From Lachnospiraceae bacterium (GTDB lineage: Bacteria > Bacillota > Clostridia > Lachnospirales > Lachnospiraceae), in NCBI GenBank assembly GCA_017473115.1, contig JAFUNC010000001.1:1-64000 (forward strand): a DNA stretch of 64,000 nt. The letters run 5' to 3'. The stretch's first letter is position 1. Each line of letters begins with the position of its first letter. The notes below the pieces were generated by a model. It had not been told where the DNA came from. It searched no databases and saw only the letters and a program-made list of their open reading frames with translations. Positions 54,642 through 64,000 of this stretch are shown here, one piece after another. The position numbers and the translations under genes are program-made.

Positions 54642-55598
54642 TTATTTATTCAAAATTTCCTTTGCACTTGCTGCAAGACCTGCAATTCCCTGAATCTCGG
54701 AAGGAATGATAATCTTGGTGGCATTGCCGTTGGCTGCTGCCGCAAACGCCTCAAGGCTCTTTAACTTAAGAACAGCCTCGTCTGCACCTGCTTCACGAAT
54801 CATACGGATACCTTCTGCATTTGCCTGCTGTACTTTAAGGATTGCTTCTGCCTGACCTTCTGCTTCTTTAATCTTCTTCTCTTTCTCAGCTTCCGCACGA
54901 AGAATTGCAGACTGCTTTTCAGCCTCTGCTTCAAGGATAGCAGATGCTTTTTTACCTTCTGCTTCCAAAATCGCTGCTTTCTTCTCACCTTCTGCCTTGG
55001 TTACGGCTTCACGACGTTCACGTTCTGCCTTCATCTGCTTCTCCATTGCATCCTGGATTGCTGCAGGAGGCATAATATTCTTCAACTCAACACGATTTAC
55101 CTTAATTCCCCAAGGATCCGTAGCAATATCCAAAGACGCACGCATCTTGGTATTAATGATTTCACGGGAAGTAAGCGTCTGGTCAAGTTCCATCTCACCG
55201 ATGATGTTACGAAGTGTGGTTGCGGTTAAGTTTTCAATTGCCATAAGAGGATTTTCCACACCGTATACAAACAATTTGGGATCCGTAATCTGATAAAATA
55301 CGACGGTATCAATACGCATGGTAACATTATCGCTGGTAATAACGGGCTGAGGCGGGAAATCCACAACCTGTTCTTTTAAAACAACTCTCTTGGCAATTCT
55401 GTCTACAAGCGGCAGTTTAAAGTGAAAACCTACAGACCAGGTTCCCTGATAAGCACCGAGACGTTCCACAACGTAAGCCTGCGCCTGGGGAACAATCTTA
55501 AAGCATGATAATGCTACAGTTACCAAAATCACTAAAAGTACAATGAGTACACATAATAATGCACCTAAGCCTTCACCGGCCAAAAACATTCCATTCAT
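54642..55598 (-). CDS. SPFH/band-7 (stomatin-like) membrane protein
   Basis: 318 residues: an N-terminal membrane segment (about 11-32), an SPFH domain (QAYVVERLGAYQGTWSVGFHFKLP, in part) and a long Ala/Glu/Lys coiled coil (about 190-265). Such proteins form ring oligomers in membrane microdomains. It is paired with an NfeD-like gene 17 bases upstream, the standard arrangement. Confidence 0.93.
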   Translation of the reverse strand: MNGMFLAGEGLGALLCVLIVLLVILVTVALSCFKIVPQAQAYVVERLGAYQGTWSVGFHFKLPLVDRIAKRVVLKEQVVDFPPQPVITSDNVTMRIDTVVFYQITDPKLFVYGVENPLMAIENLTATTLRNIIGEMELDQTLTSREIINTKMRASLDIATDPWGIKVNRVELKNIMPPAAIQDAMEKQMKAERERREAVTKAEGEKKAAILEAEGKKASAILEAEAEKQSAILRAEAEKEKKIKEAEGQAEAILKVQQANAEGIRMIREAGADEAVLKLKSLEAFAAAANGNATKIIIPSEIQGIAGLAASAKEILNK

Positions 55599-55615
55599 TC
55601 CTTTTTTCCTCCATT

Positions 55616-56098
55616 TTACTTATACTGAAAAATTTCCTGATTGTCTGCATTGTGCTCCTGCGGGCATTTTACGACAATTAATTTAACCCCTTCAATCGCG
55701 TGAACCAAAGCAAACTCTCCTTTTTCAAAGGTTATGGCGTCTTCTTTGGAGCGGGCTGTCCATTCCAAACCTGAAGCAATTGCCACACCGGTTGCACGGA
55801 CATTATCCACTGCCTCCGTAACCATTACTTTTTTACCGATTAAGTCCTCCGAATTGGTCTTCTGGATTTTATCCGTAAAATATTTCTTGGCAATCGGTTT
55901 GGTAAAAAGCAACGTAATGGCAGACACTACCACAAATGCAATGAGCTGCAACCACCAGGGACCGCCGAACACTGCTACCACTGCCGCAAAAAGGGCACCA
56001 ATCGCGAACCAGATGCAAACCAGACCCAACGTTGCCACTTCCACAACAACCAGGGCAATCATAATAACCAGCCATACAATAGCCATGATTAAAGACAT
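55616..56098 (-). CDS. NfeD-like membrane protein
   Basis: 160 residues with three closely packed membrane segments (about 5-70) and a C-terminal OB-fold (LIGKKVMVTEAVDN, GLEWTARS, VEGVKLIV-type strand). This is the short NfeD lacking the protease domain. Partner of the SPFH protein that follows. AAGGAGG precedes the start. Confidence 0.9.
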   Translation of the reverse strand: MSLIMAIVWLVIMIALVVVEVATLGLVCIWFAIGALFAAVVAVFGGPWWLQLIAFVVVSAITLLFTKPIAKKYFTDKIQKTNSEDLIGKKVMVTEAVDNVRATGVAIASGLEWTARSKEDAITFEKGEFALVHAIEGVKLIVVKCPQEHNADNQEIFQYK

Positions 56099-56203
56099 CT
56101 GTTGTACCTCCTTTGAAAATTACTTCCATCATACAACAAAGTATTTTAAGATTCAAGTATATTCCCATCCTTAATTTGTATATCCGGCCGGTGCTTTTAC
56201 CAT

Positions 56204-56254
56204 AAAAAAAGTTCCTTTTCTCACATATATTTTACGTAAGAAAAAGAACTTTTA
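56204..56254 (-). terminator. terminator of the SleB-type hydrolase gene
   Basis: Imperfect stem AAAAGTTCCTTTTC with GAAAAAGAACTTTT; seven T on minus. Confidence 0.65.
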
Positions 56255-56267
56255 TTATTTTTATTCA

Positions 56268-57338
56268 TTAATAAAATACGTGGTCGCCCAGAACATATCC
56301 GGTCTTATTTCCCGCACGTCTGAAGTATAAAGCATCGCCAACCGTAGTTTCACCTGCTAAAGCTGCTCTTGCGGCCTGAATACATTCATCATTCACACCG
56401 GCTGCCAATCGGGCTGCTACCTTACCGTTTCCTGCGGGTGTAAACTGCCCCGGTGCATAAATTACTTCCGCAATGGTATTCGGGAATCGTCCGCTTTTAA
56501 CGCGGTTACAAACTACCGCACCAACTCCGAGTTTACCTTCATAACTCTGATTACCGGCTTCACACTGAATCAATGCTGCAAGAAGCATCACTTCTTCTTC
56601 CGAACCGGGAAGTGCTCCCAGATTGGTCGTTAACTGTGCTTTTTCCAATGCCAACAGGTATTCGCGCTCACGAATCTGCTCCATGGTTTCGCCGTCTTCT
56701 ATGAAAAATTCCGTACTTACAAATTTACTGGATATATAACCTGTATATTTGCCGTATTCAATGGCAACCCATCCGTCCAGTTCTTCCACAACTTCATACT
56801 GGCTGTCAATTTCCAAAAGGCCGTATACACCGGCATCCTGAGAAGGTTCTTTACGAACTCTTAATGCCTCCGCTTCAATGGTAGCAATGGTAACACCTAC
56901 CTCTTCTGCATATGCCCAGGCTTCATCGCCAAATAAAAGGTAATCATTACTTACCCAGCCTACCAGTTCGCCGGATTGTAACTTAGTCCATCCGTCTGCT
57001 CGCTCTAAAATGGTTCCGCCGCAATCCTCATAAAGTAAACCTACTTTTTCAGATTCACTGTTGGCTTCTGCGCGAACATTTACCGATTTGTCCACATTGG
57101 CCATAACCAGTTTGCTGCGCTCTTCCACTTCTTCTTGCGCTTCGTCTACTTTGTCTTGAAAAGACGTATCTTCCGAAAGAATATCTGCCTCTACGACTAC
57201 AGATGCACCTGCATTCAAATCAAAATCGTGATCTGAATCGGTTGCCCGCACGGTCAGTGTCGCCCAATCTCCGGCCAAAACGACAAGAACAACGGCCAGA
57301 AAAAGACACAAACCACGCTTTCGTGCGTTGGTATTCAT
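56268..57338 (-). CDS. SH3b-containing SleB-type cell wall hydrolase
   Basis: 356 residues: signal peptide (about 1-32), acidic helical region, two SH3b domains (about 78-138 and 148-210), and a C-terminal Hydrolase_2 domain with AALIQCEAGNQSYEGKLGVGAV (Glu as catalytic acid) and GDALYFRRAG. SleB/CwlJ-type enzymes cleave spore cortex or vegetative peptidoglycan. The SH3b pair points to cell-wall attachment. It is a single gene and spore association is not proved. Confidence 0.9.
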   Translation of the reverse strand: MNTNARKRGLCLFLAVVLVVLAGDWATLTVRATDSDHDFDLNAGASVVVEADILSEDTSFQDKVDEAQEEVEERSKLVMANVDKSVNVRAEANSESEKVGLLYEDCGGTILERADGWTKLQSGELVGWVSNDYLLFGDEAWAYAEEVGVTIATIEAEALRVRKEPSQDAGVYGLLEIDSQYEVVEELDGWVAIEYGKYTGYISSKFVSTEFFIEDGETMEQIREREYLLALEKAQLTTNLGALPGSEEEVMLLAALIQCEAGNQSYEGKLGVGAVVCNRVKSGRFPNTIAEVIYAPGQFTPAGNGKVAARLAAGVNDECIQAARAALAGETTVGDALYFRRAGNKTGYVLGDHVFY

Positions 57339-57441
57339 TATCTTCCTCCATATTTTTCCACAAATGTTACAACTTTGTTACGTTCACCAATATTAACAAA
57401 GAAATGTAGTTTTGTCAAATTTTTGCTTTTATTTTATGAAA

Positions 57442-57474
57442 AAAGTACGTTTTTATGCTATAAAAACGTACTTT
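57442..57474 (-). terminator. terminator of proC
   Basis: 15-bp stem AAAGTACGTTTTTAT with ATAAAAACGTACTTT and a 3-base loop, six T on minus. Confidence 0.8.
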
Positions 57475-57561
57475 CTTTGTGGAATATTATATACTTTTTC
57501 CTGTCAAATTTCTTCTTTATGCTGAACTTAAACCTGCATTTTCTTCATACTTTTGTAATAT

Positions 57562-58356
57562 TTACAGTTTCTTTGACTTATCAATACAAGCCTCAACTGC
57601 ATCCATAATCGCTCCGCGGAAATTCATTTCTTCCAACACTTTTACTGCCTGAATAGTGGTTCCGCCGGGAGAGCAAACCATATCTTTTAATTCACCGGGA
57701 TGTTTTCCGGTTTCCAGCACCATTTTGGCACTGCCCATAACTGCCTGCGCAGCAAATTCGTAAGCCTTTCCTCTGGGCATGCCTGCCGCCACCGCAGCAT
57801 CCGCCATCGCTTCGATAAACATAAAAACATAAGCCGGCGCACTTCCGCTGACACCTACAACCGCATCCATTTGGTTTTCGGGAACTTCCACCGCACGTCC
57901 AAAACTTTTCAGAAGTTTCATAACTTTCGCCATATCTTCTTCCGTTACATACTCATTTTTACAGCAACCGGTACATCCTTCGCCCACCAATGCCGGAGTA
58001 TTAGGCATACATCTGACAACTTTTACCTTACGGCCAAGATTCTCTTCAAAATATGCCAGGGTCTTACCGGGAGCAATGGATACCACAATACAATCTTTAC
58101 GGACATCATCCTTAAAAGTACGTAATGCTTCATCCATAAACTGAGGTTTTACCGCAAGAAAAAGAATATCTGCTTCTTCCGCCACCGTAGAGTTGCTGGT
58201 ACACGTATTAATTAAATAAGTAAGTGCTGCTTCGTCTGCTGCTGCCGCCGAAATATCCGAACCGTAAATATCCTTAGGTTCCACCCCTGCTTTAGCAATA
58301 ATTCCGCCGATAATGGCCCTTGCCATGTTTCCCAAACCAATAAAACCGATTTTCAT
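57562..58356 (-). CDS. proC: pyrroline-5-carboxylate reductase
   Basis: 264 residues. NADPH-binding GFIGLGNMARAII at the start, LAVKPQ, MPNTPALVGEG and the C-terminal catalytic motif with SPGGTTIQAV. Catalyses the last step of proline synthesis. Its own terminator follows. Confidence 0.95.
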   Translation of the reverse strand: MKIGFIGLGNMARAIIGGIIAKAGVEPKDIYGSDISAAAADEAALTYLINTCTSNSTVAEEADILFLAVKPQFMDEALRTFKDDVRKDCIVVSIAPGKTLAYFEENLGRKVKVVRCMPNTPALVGEGCTGCCKNEYVTEEDMAKVMKLLKSFGRAVEVPENQMDAVVGVSGSAPAYVFMFIEAMADAAVAAGMPRGKAYEFAAQAVMGSAKMVLETGKHPGELKDMVCSPGGTTIQAVKVLEEMNFRGAIMDAVEACIDKSKKL

Positions 58357-58550
58357 ATTTTTACCCTTCCTTGCTTTCTGATATGTATGAAAAAATTCTT
58401 TTAGAAATGTCAGAACCTGTCCTATATTACATTCCTTTTTCCTATATGCAATACATTACACTCTTTCATTATATCTTCTTCCCGCCGTAAAACAATACCA
58501 TAAAAAGAATTATTTTCATAAAAAACGGCAAAGATTTTTCTTTGTATACA

Positions 58551-59351
58551 TTATTTTTCGCTTCTTCGCTGACGATATGCCTCATACATCAGGATGGAAG
58601 CCGCCACAGATGCATTTAAAGATTCCACGCAGCCCTCCATAGGCAAATAGCAACAGTTCCCTGCTTTAGCAACTGTTTCGGAGCGAAGACCGTTTCCTTC
58701 GTTACCGATTACAAACGCACTTCCTTCCATATAAGAATAGGTATCATAGATTTCACTGGAATCCAAAGCCGCCGCATAAACATTTACACCCTGTTTCTTT
58801 AATTCTACAATAACGCTGCCCAAATCTTCCGTATAAAAATGCGGTACCCTGTATACCGATCCCATGGTAGAACGAATCACCTTCGGATTGTAAATATCCA
58901 CACAATCTTTGCTCATAATAATACCGGTTACTCCGGCTCCCTCTGCAGTTCGTAAAATGGTACCCAAATTCCCGGGATCCTGAAGATTCTCAAGTAATAC
59001 AAATAGCGGCTTGTCCGTCGCCTTTAATAAATCCTCAAGTTTGTCCTCTTTTATGGCAATGACACATAAAATTCCCTGCGGTGTCACCGTATCGGACATT
59101 TTTTTGTATACATCATCCGAAACTACTTCATAAGGCACTTTTTGTAAACGCTCTTTGCACGCCGCCTCCAATTCGCCTTCTTTTTTCAGAAAACTTTCCG
59201 ATACATACACTTCGCAAAGCCTGTCAGCCGGCGCCTCAAGAAACATTTTACAGCCCTCTGCAATAAACTTCTGCTCCTTTTTACGGAGTTTCGCCTTTTC
59301 ACGCAAAGTACATACCCATTTAATTTTACCGTTGGATGCTGATGTAATCAT
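58551..59351 (-). CDS. TrmH/SpoU-family RNA 2'-O-methyltransferase
   Basis: 266 residues: an N-terminal substrate-binding domain (about 1-95) and a SpoU knot domain with LLENLQDPGNLGTILRTAEGAG, VIGNEGNG and LPMEGCVESLNASVAASI. This matches RlmB-like 23S rRNA methyltransferases, though the modified nucleotide cannot be told. GGAGAAG precedes the start. Confidence 0.92.
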   Translation of the reverse strand: MITSASNGKIKWVCTLREKAKLRKKEQKFIAEGCKMFLEAPADRLCEVYVSESFLKKEGELEAACKERLQKVPYEVVSDDVYKKMSDTVTPQGILCVIAIKEDKLEDLLKATDKPLFVLLENLQDPGNLGTILRTAEGAGVTGIIMSKDCVDIYNPKVIRSTMGSVYRVPHFYTEDLGSVIVELKKQGVNVYAAALDSSEIYDTYSYMEGSAFVIGNEGNGLRSETVAKAGNCCYLPMEGCVESLNASVAASILMYEAYRQRRSEK

Positions 59352-59440
59352 TCTCTTCTCCTACTAAAAAAAGCGAAATGCTTAACACTTCGCTCAAAAA
59401 AATAATCCCGATTTGCTGATTTAGTTTCCAACATTAACTA

Positions 59441-59585
59441 CTGTGTGGATATTTTTATTCCATAAGGAACCGTTTTGAATGCGTCAGCACTTAATGAGCA
59501 AGAAGTATTTCTTGCGAATTTAGTACTGCTACGTATTCAATCGAGCGAGAGCGCGTTCTGTTGGAATATAAAATAATCCACACAG
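59441..59585 (+). repeat. 145-bp structured palindromic element, copy 2 (candidate RNA)
   Basis: Outer stem (59441-59462 with 59562-59585) extended by a further imperfect stem (about 59406-59425 with 59600-59621, TCCCGATTTG paired). Core reads CGTTTTGAATGCGTCAGCACTT, shown here in two parts: CGTTTTGAAT and GCGTCAGCACTT, then TAGTACTGCTACGT and CGAGCGAGAGCG, near-identical to copy 1. The apical stem is GCAAGAA/TTCTTGC with loop GTAT, and TTGAAT pairs with ATTCAA where copy 1 has TTC-ACAG/CTGT-GAA: changes on both sides that preserve pairing. It occupies the gap between the rRNA methyltransferase and pfkA. Confidence 0.75.
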
Positions 59586-59627
59586 CACGCTTGTACTAAA
59601 AACAAATCACCAAATCGGGACTACACC

Positions 59628-60602
59628 TTACTGTGATAACTGTCTGCTTACCATGAACTCGTATTCAGGAATGTCCTTCGTCATTGCAAGTGCTTCATCA
59701 ATGTCAAAATCCGTAAAATCACCATTTCGATAACCAACTACACGGTTTGTCTTGCCTTCGCAAAGAATGTCTGCTGCATAAGCACCCATAATGGACGCAT
59801 AAAATCTGTCCTTACATGTGGGCGAACCACCACGCTGCATGTATCCCAAAATGGTTGCGCGGGTTTCAATACCGGTAGCTGCTTCGATACGTCTTGCCAT
59901 AGAGGTAGAATGACCGATACCTTCTGCATTGATTATGATATGATGCTTTTTTCCTTTTTTACGGTTCTGGATAATGTTGTTAATGATATTCTGCTCGTTA
60001 TAGTCGTATTTCTCGGGAATTAAAATATCCTCTGCGCCGTTGGCAACACCACACCAAAGCGCAATATATCCTGCGTTACGTCCCATAACTTCAATGATAC
60101 TGCATCTTTCGTGAGAAGATGACGTATCACGCACCTTGTCGATTGCCTGCATTGCGGTATTAATCGCTGTGTCAAAACCGATGGTGTAATCGGTACATGC
60201 AATATCAAGGTCGATGGTTCCGGGAATACCTACGGTATTAATCCCTTGCTTGGAAAGTGCCAACGCGCCACGGTAAGAACCGTCGCCGCCGATTACCACA
60301 ATACCGTCAATACCGTGCTTGCGACAAATTTCCGCACCTTTTGCCTGACCTTCCTCCGTTACAAATTCCGAACAACGCGCAGTACCTAAAATCGTACCAC
60401 CCTTCTGAATCGTATCGGAAACCGAAGACTTATTCATATCAACGATTTCTTCTGCAAGAAGTCCCTGATAACCTCTTTTTATACCTTTAACGGCAACGCC
60501 GTTCTGGATTGCTTTACGTACTACGGCACGGATTGCCGCATTCATACCGGGCGCATCACCGCCACTGGTTAAAACTCCGATGGTTTTGATTGTATCAGAC
60601 AT
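59628..60602 (-). CDS. pfkA: ATP-dependent 6-phosphofructokinase
   Basis: 324 residues. GVLTSGGDAPGMNAA at the start, GGDGSYRGA with Gly at the ATP-deciding position, PGTIDLDIACTDYTIGFDTA keeping both catalytic Asp residues (the usual Asn between them is Leu), and MGRNAGYIALW. Commits fructose-6-phosphate to glycolysis. GGAGGCAG precedes the start. dnaE lies upstream on the same strand. Confidence 0.95.
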   Translation of the reverse strand: MSDTIKTIGVLTSGGDAPGMNAAIRAVVRKAIQNGVAVKGIKRGYQGLLAEEIVDMNKSSVSDTIQKGGTILGTARCSEFVTEEGQAKGAEICRKHGIDGIVVIGGDGSYRGALALSKQGINTVGIPGTIDLDIACTDYTIGFDTAINTAMQAIDKVRDTSSSHERCSIIEVMGRNAGYIALWCGVANGAEDILIPEKYDYNEQNIINNIIQNRKKGKKHHIIINAEGIGHSTSMARRIEAATGIETRATILGYMQRGGSPTCKDRFYASIMGAYAADILCEGKTNRVVGYRNGDFTDFDIDEALAMTKDIPEYEFMVSRQLSQ

Positions 60603-60768
60603 ATCTGCCTCCTGTTACAACATTTACTGACCGCAGTGCTCCCAAAAGAATACCAATCCTCTTTTATATTTAAAAGACATCCTTCTTAAGTTTTCACACA
60701 TTCCGTCCACAATATCATAATCTAATTCTTTGCGGTTTTCAATCTTTTTATGAGAAAAGAAATGGGTT

Positions 60769-63700
60769 TTATTGCACAACAATGCTTTCATCACCCAATT
60801 TTTCTTTTAATTTGTCCAAAAGAAGTCCTTCCGCATTCACGGTAAGACTGCGGCCCAAAGACTTCATCTGCTTCTCTTCCGCCAGATAAATGACAACTTC
60901 ATCCCTTCCGTCAGAATCTGACAGCAACCGGCGAATCTCCACTTCCAGTGCATCGTGTTCTTCCTTATTGCGAAGTTTTATCCACAACTTACGGGGTTTG
61001 TCGGAGAAACTTTCCACTTTTTCACAAATTACTTTCGCATCTTTCTCTTCTTCAATCTGTACACGTCCGGATATAAATACCTTGGCATCCTCCGCAATTT
61101 TGGTTGAAAACTTCTCAAACGCCTTTGGGAACATAATTACTTCTACGCTACCCACCAAATCTTCCAAAGTCACATACGCCATCATTTGATTGCTCTTGGT
61201 ATATTTCACACGTTTTTCCGTAATCATACCGCCGATGGTAACACGTTCTTCATCACGTACCTTAATACTGTCCTCGTCTGCCAGTCCGGCACCTTTTTCG
61301 CCTTCACCGCTTTCTTCACGATAAAAGTCCGTGGTAATGTTGGTGGCATATTTTTTAAGAAGTGACAGGTACGATTCTAACGGATGTCCGCTGATGTATA
61401 CACCAAGCACCTCTTTTTCAAAAGTGAGTAAAAGTTCTTTATTAAATTCACCCACATTGGGAAGCGCGATTTCAAAACTCTCTTTTTCATCCTCGCCGGC
61501 CAAGTCAAACAGGGTCACCTGACCTGCCATACTGTTCTTTTTATCCTTATGGACACGGTCCATAGCCTGCACATAAATACTTAAGAACTGCTTTCTTGTA
61601 CCGCCAAGACTATCGAATGCTCCCGCCTTGATAAAATTCTCCACCGCGCGCTTATTCACGTCTTTGTCTGCCATTCGCACAATAAAATCATTGATATTCG
61701 TAAAAGGACCTCTCGCCTCACGTTCTTCTACAATAGATTCAATCACCGGGCGCCCCACACTTTTAATTGCGGTTAAGGCATAACGGATGGCATTGTCGGA
61801 TACCGAGAAATTAACCTCACCCTTATTGATATCGGGGGGAAGAATTTGAATCCCCATTTCTTTTGCTACCTGAATGTATTCCGAAACTTTACCTGCGTTG
61901 GTGATGACAGAAGTAAGCAATGCCGCCATATACTCTACGGGATAATAGTATTTCAAATATGCGGTCTGATAAGAAACCACGGCGTACGCCGCCGCATGGG
62001 ACTTGTTGAATGCATACTTGGCGAAATCAATCATTTTATCATAAATCTGATTACCCACTTTATCACTGATGCCGTTGCCCACACAACCCGGAATATTCAG
62101 TTCTTTGTTACCGTATACAAAATATTCGCGCTCCTTCTCCATAACCGCGGTTTTCTTTTTACTCATGGCACGGCGCACCTCATCGCTTCGGCCAAGGGTA
62201 TAGCCACCCAGGTCACGCACAATCTGCATAACCTGTTCCTGGTATACGATACATCCGTAGGTCGGTGCTAAAATAGGCTCCAATTCCGGGCAAAGGTAAG
62301 TAATCGCTTCCGGATTATTTTTACCGCCGATATACTGGGGGATAAAATCCATAGGACCGGGACGATACAAAGAAATACCCGCAATAATGTCTTCCAGACT
62401 CTGAGGCTTTAACTCTTTCATGAAACTCTTCATGCCGCCGCTTTCCAACTGGAACACACCTTCGCATTTTCCGGTTCCGATGTAGTCGAGAACCTTTTTG
62501 TCCGCATAATCAATTTCTTCCATCACAAGATGAATCCCTCTTGTTTTCTCGATGGTACGCTGGGCATTCTGAATTACCGTAAGATTGCGAAGTCCAAGGA
62601 AATCCATTTTTAAAAGTCCTAATTCTTCCAGTGTTGTCATGGTGTACTGAGTGGTAATGGCACCGTCACCGCCACGACTTAAAGGCACAAAATCATCTGC
62701 CGCACTGGGACAGATCAAAACGCCTGCCGCGTGCATGGACGTATTTCGCGGAAGACCTTCCAAGCGCATACTCATATCAATCAGATGCTGAATCTGTAAG
62801 TCGTTCTCATATTTTTCTCTTAGTTCCGGATTCATTTCCAAGGCTTTTTGAATCGTAATATTAAGTTCCTGAGGAATCATTTTGGCAATGCTGTCTGCCA
62901 GAGCATAGGGCAAATCCAATACACGTGCCACATCACGGATGGCATTCCTTGCTGCCATAGTACCGAAAGTAACAATCTGTACCACCTTTTCAGCACCGTA
63001 TTTTTTACCAACATAATCAATGACTTCCTGACGTCGTTCCACGCAGAAGTCAATATCAATATCAGGCATGGAGATACGTTCCGGATTTAAGAAACGCTCG
63101 AACAGCAACTGATAATGAATCGGGTCAATATTAGTAATATGCAGACAATAAGATACGATGCTTCCCGCCGCACTGCCTCGGCCCGGACCTACCATAATAT
63201 CATTGGCTTTCGCATAATTGATAAAATCCCATACAATCAGGAAATAATCCACATAACCCATCTGCTCTATTACCTGAAGTTCATACTTCATACGTTCCAT
63301 CAGGGTACCGTCATCATTAGGATAATGTTTCGCAAAACCATCTTCACAAAGTTTATGAAGGTAAGATACGGGAGTATATCCCTCCGGCACCTCATAGTGT
63401 GGTAACTTCGTCTCGTGAAAACGGATTTCCACGTTACAACGCTCCGCAATTTTTACAGTATTATCCAAAGCCTCCTGGGCATAGGGGAACAAAGCCCGCA
63501 TTTCTTCCTCGGACTTCACGTAATACTGACCGCCGTCATAACGCATACGGTCCTCATCGGTAACTTTTTTACCGGTCTGAATACATAATAAGAGGTCGTG
63601 GGCCTCCACATCATCTTCATAAGTGTAATGCACGTCGTTAGTTGCAACCAAAGGGATGTTTAACTCCTTGCTCATCTTCATAAGCGCCGTATTTACGGTA

Positions 63701-64000
63701 GCCTGGTCCGCCATGCCGTGGTCCTGTAACTCCAGGAAATAATTGCCCTCGCCAAAGCAATCCAGATACTTTAACGCCTGCTTCTTCGCCTCTTCATAAA
63801 GACCCTTAATGATATAACGCTGCACTTCGCCCGCAAGACAAGCCGACAACGCAATAATGCCTTCGTGGTACTCCCGCAACACTTCCACATCCACACGGGG
63901 CTTATAGTAATATCCTTCCGTAAAACCTTTGGATACAATCTTCATCAGATTCTGATAACCCAAATCGTTTTCGGCAAGCAAAACAAGATGGTAATATCTG
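60769..64000 (-). CDS. dnaE: DNA polymerase III subunit alpha, 5' end outside window
   Basis: About 1077 residues are visible; the frame is open to the window edge and reads [18 protein letters not shown], so the true start lies beyond it. PHP-domain part, then polymerase core with [27 protein letters not shown] (catalytic Asp residues), [16 protein letters not shown], a helix-hairpin-helix region and a C-terminal OB fold ([16 protein letters not shown]). This is DnaE rather than PolC. pfkA follows. Confidence 0.95.
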   Translation of the reverse strand, partial: RYYHLVLLAENDLGYQNLMKIVSKGFTEGYYYKPRVDVEVLREYHEGIIALSACLAGEVQRYIIKGLYEEAKKQALKYLDCFGEGNYFLELQDHGMADQATVNTALMKMSKELNIPLVATNDVHYTYEDDVEAHDLLLCIQTGKKVTDEDRMRYDGGQYYVKSEEEMRALFPYAQEALDNTVKIAERCNVEIRFHETKLPHYEVPEGYTPVSYLHKLCEDGFAKHYPNDDGTLMERMKYELQVIEQMGYVDYFLIVWDFINYAKANDIMVGPGRGSAAGSIVSYCLHITNIDPIHYQLLFERFLNPERISMPDIDIDFCVERRQEVIDYVGKKYGAEKVVQIVTFGTMAARNAIRDVARVLDLPYALADSIAKMIPQELNITIQKALEMNPELREKYENDLQIQHLIDMSMRLEGLPRNTSMHAAGVLICPSAADDFVPLSRGGDGAITTQYTMTTLEELGLLKMDFLGLRNLTVIQNAQRTIEKTRGIHLVMEEIDYADKKVLDYIGTGKCEGVFQLESGGMKSFMKELKPQSLEDIIAGISLYRPGPMDFIPQYIGGKNNPEAITYLCPELEPILAPTYGCIVYQEQVMQIVRDLGGYTLGRSDEVRRAMSKKKTAVMEKEREYFVYGNKELNIPGCVGNGISDKVGNQIYDKMIDFAKYAFNKSHAAAYAVVSYQTAYLKYYYPVEYMAALLTSVITNAGKVSEYIQVAKEMGIQILPPDINKGEVNFSVSDNAIRYALTAIKSVGRPVIESIVEEREARGPFTNINDFIVRMADKDVNKRAVENFIKAGAFDSLGGTRKQFLSIYVQAMDRVHKDKKNSMAGQVTLFDLAGEDEKESFEIALPNVGEFNKELLLTFEKEVLGVYISGHPLESYLSLLKKYATNITTDFYREESGEGEKGAGLADEDSIKVRDEERVTIGGMITEKRVKYTKSNQMMAYVTLEDLVGSVEVIMFPKAFEKFSTKIAEDAKVFISGRVQIEEEKDAKVICEKVESFSDKPRKLWIKLRNKEEHDALEVEIRRLLSDSDGRDEVVIYLAEEKQMKSLGRSLTVNAEGLLLDKLKEKLGDESIVVQ

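Overview
The window reads as chromosome from a low-GC, endospore-forming Clostridia, most likely a member of the Lachnospiraceae. The support is the set of sporulation and germination genes (a SpoIIQ-like LytM protein, SpoIID, CotH, a SleB-type hydrolase), the family-typical small proteins (DUF6796-like, DUF6145-like, FeoB-associated Cys-rich peptide), strong AGGAGG ribosome sites and a predominantly minus-strand layout. A cell-surface GH5-CBM2 lipoprotein and a nearby MFS transporter suggest a plant-fibre or gut habitat. No tRNA, rRNA, CRISPR array, phage or insertion sequence with a transposase was recognised.

Left end (1-7.6 kb, all minus) is accessory. An operon starting at about 5.13 kb carries a LCM-family methyltransferase, two DUF6796-like membrane proteins, a second methyltransferase, a frameshifted membrane protein, another DUF6796-like protein and an alpha/beta hydrolase that leaves the window. 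A short operon (LytTR regulator, DUF3021, fourth DUF6796-like protein) lies just upstream. The methyltransferase operon, a one-TM heavy-metal-binding protein gene and feoAB share one 16-bp operator, GTTAGYNNNNGCTAAC, placed just after a good -10 box. A DtxR/IdeR-type regulator with iron-type ligands is encoded at 18.5 kb. The uncharacterised operon is therefore probably part of the iron regulon.

7.9-12.9 kb (plus) is a MoxR/DUF58/vWA/TPR (Bat-like) operon. 12.9-15.5 kb (minus) holds pgaD and pgaC for an exopolysaccharide plus an HD-GYP phosphodiesterase. 15.6-18.9 kb is the iron locus: FeoB-associated peptide, feoB, feoA and the DtxR-type regulator. 19-32.5 kb holds the GH5 lipoprotein, an MFS transporter, plsY, a DegV protein, two signalling clusters and a chemotaxis receptor. 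32.5-34.4 kb holds a DUF4160/DUF2442-HTH pair with a palindromic promoter-operator, a lipoprotein and a ribbon-helix-helix protein.

34.4-64 kb is mostly core metabolism on the minus strand: gdhA with a structured leader and terminator, spoIIQ-like and spoIID, an aconitase-family hydratase, glycogen phosphorylase, ileS, a CotH/VTC/DUF4956 trio, dusB-like, coaX, argF, SPFH/NfeD, sleB-like, proC, an rRNA methyltransferase, pfkA and dnaE (running off the right end).

The most unusual non-coding content is a family of three dispersed elements of about 145 bp (7645-7787 and 59441-59585 on plus, 38664-38811 on minus). They share core sequence, GNRA-type tetraloop hairpins and compensatory stem changes, inside a long outer stem whose sequence is nearly free to vary. 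Next to the third copy lies another compact structured region (38.22-38.51 kb) that looks like a second RNA gene.
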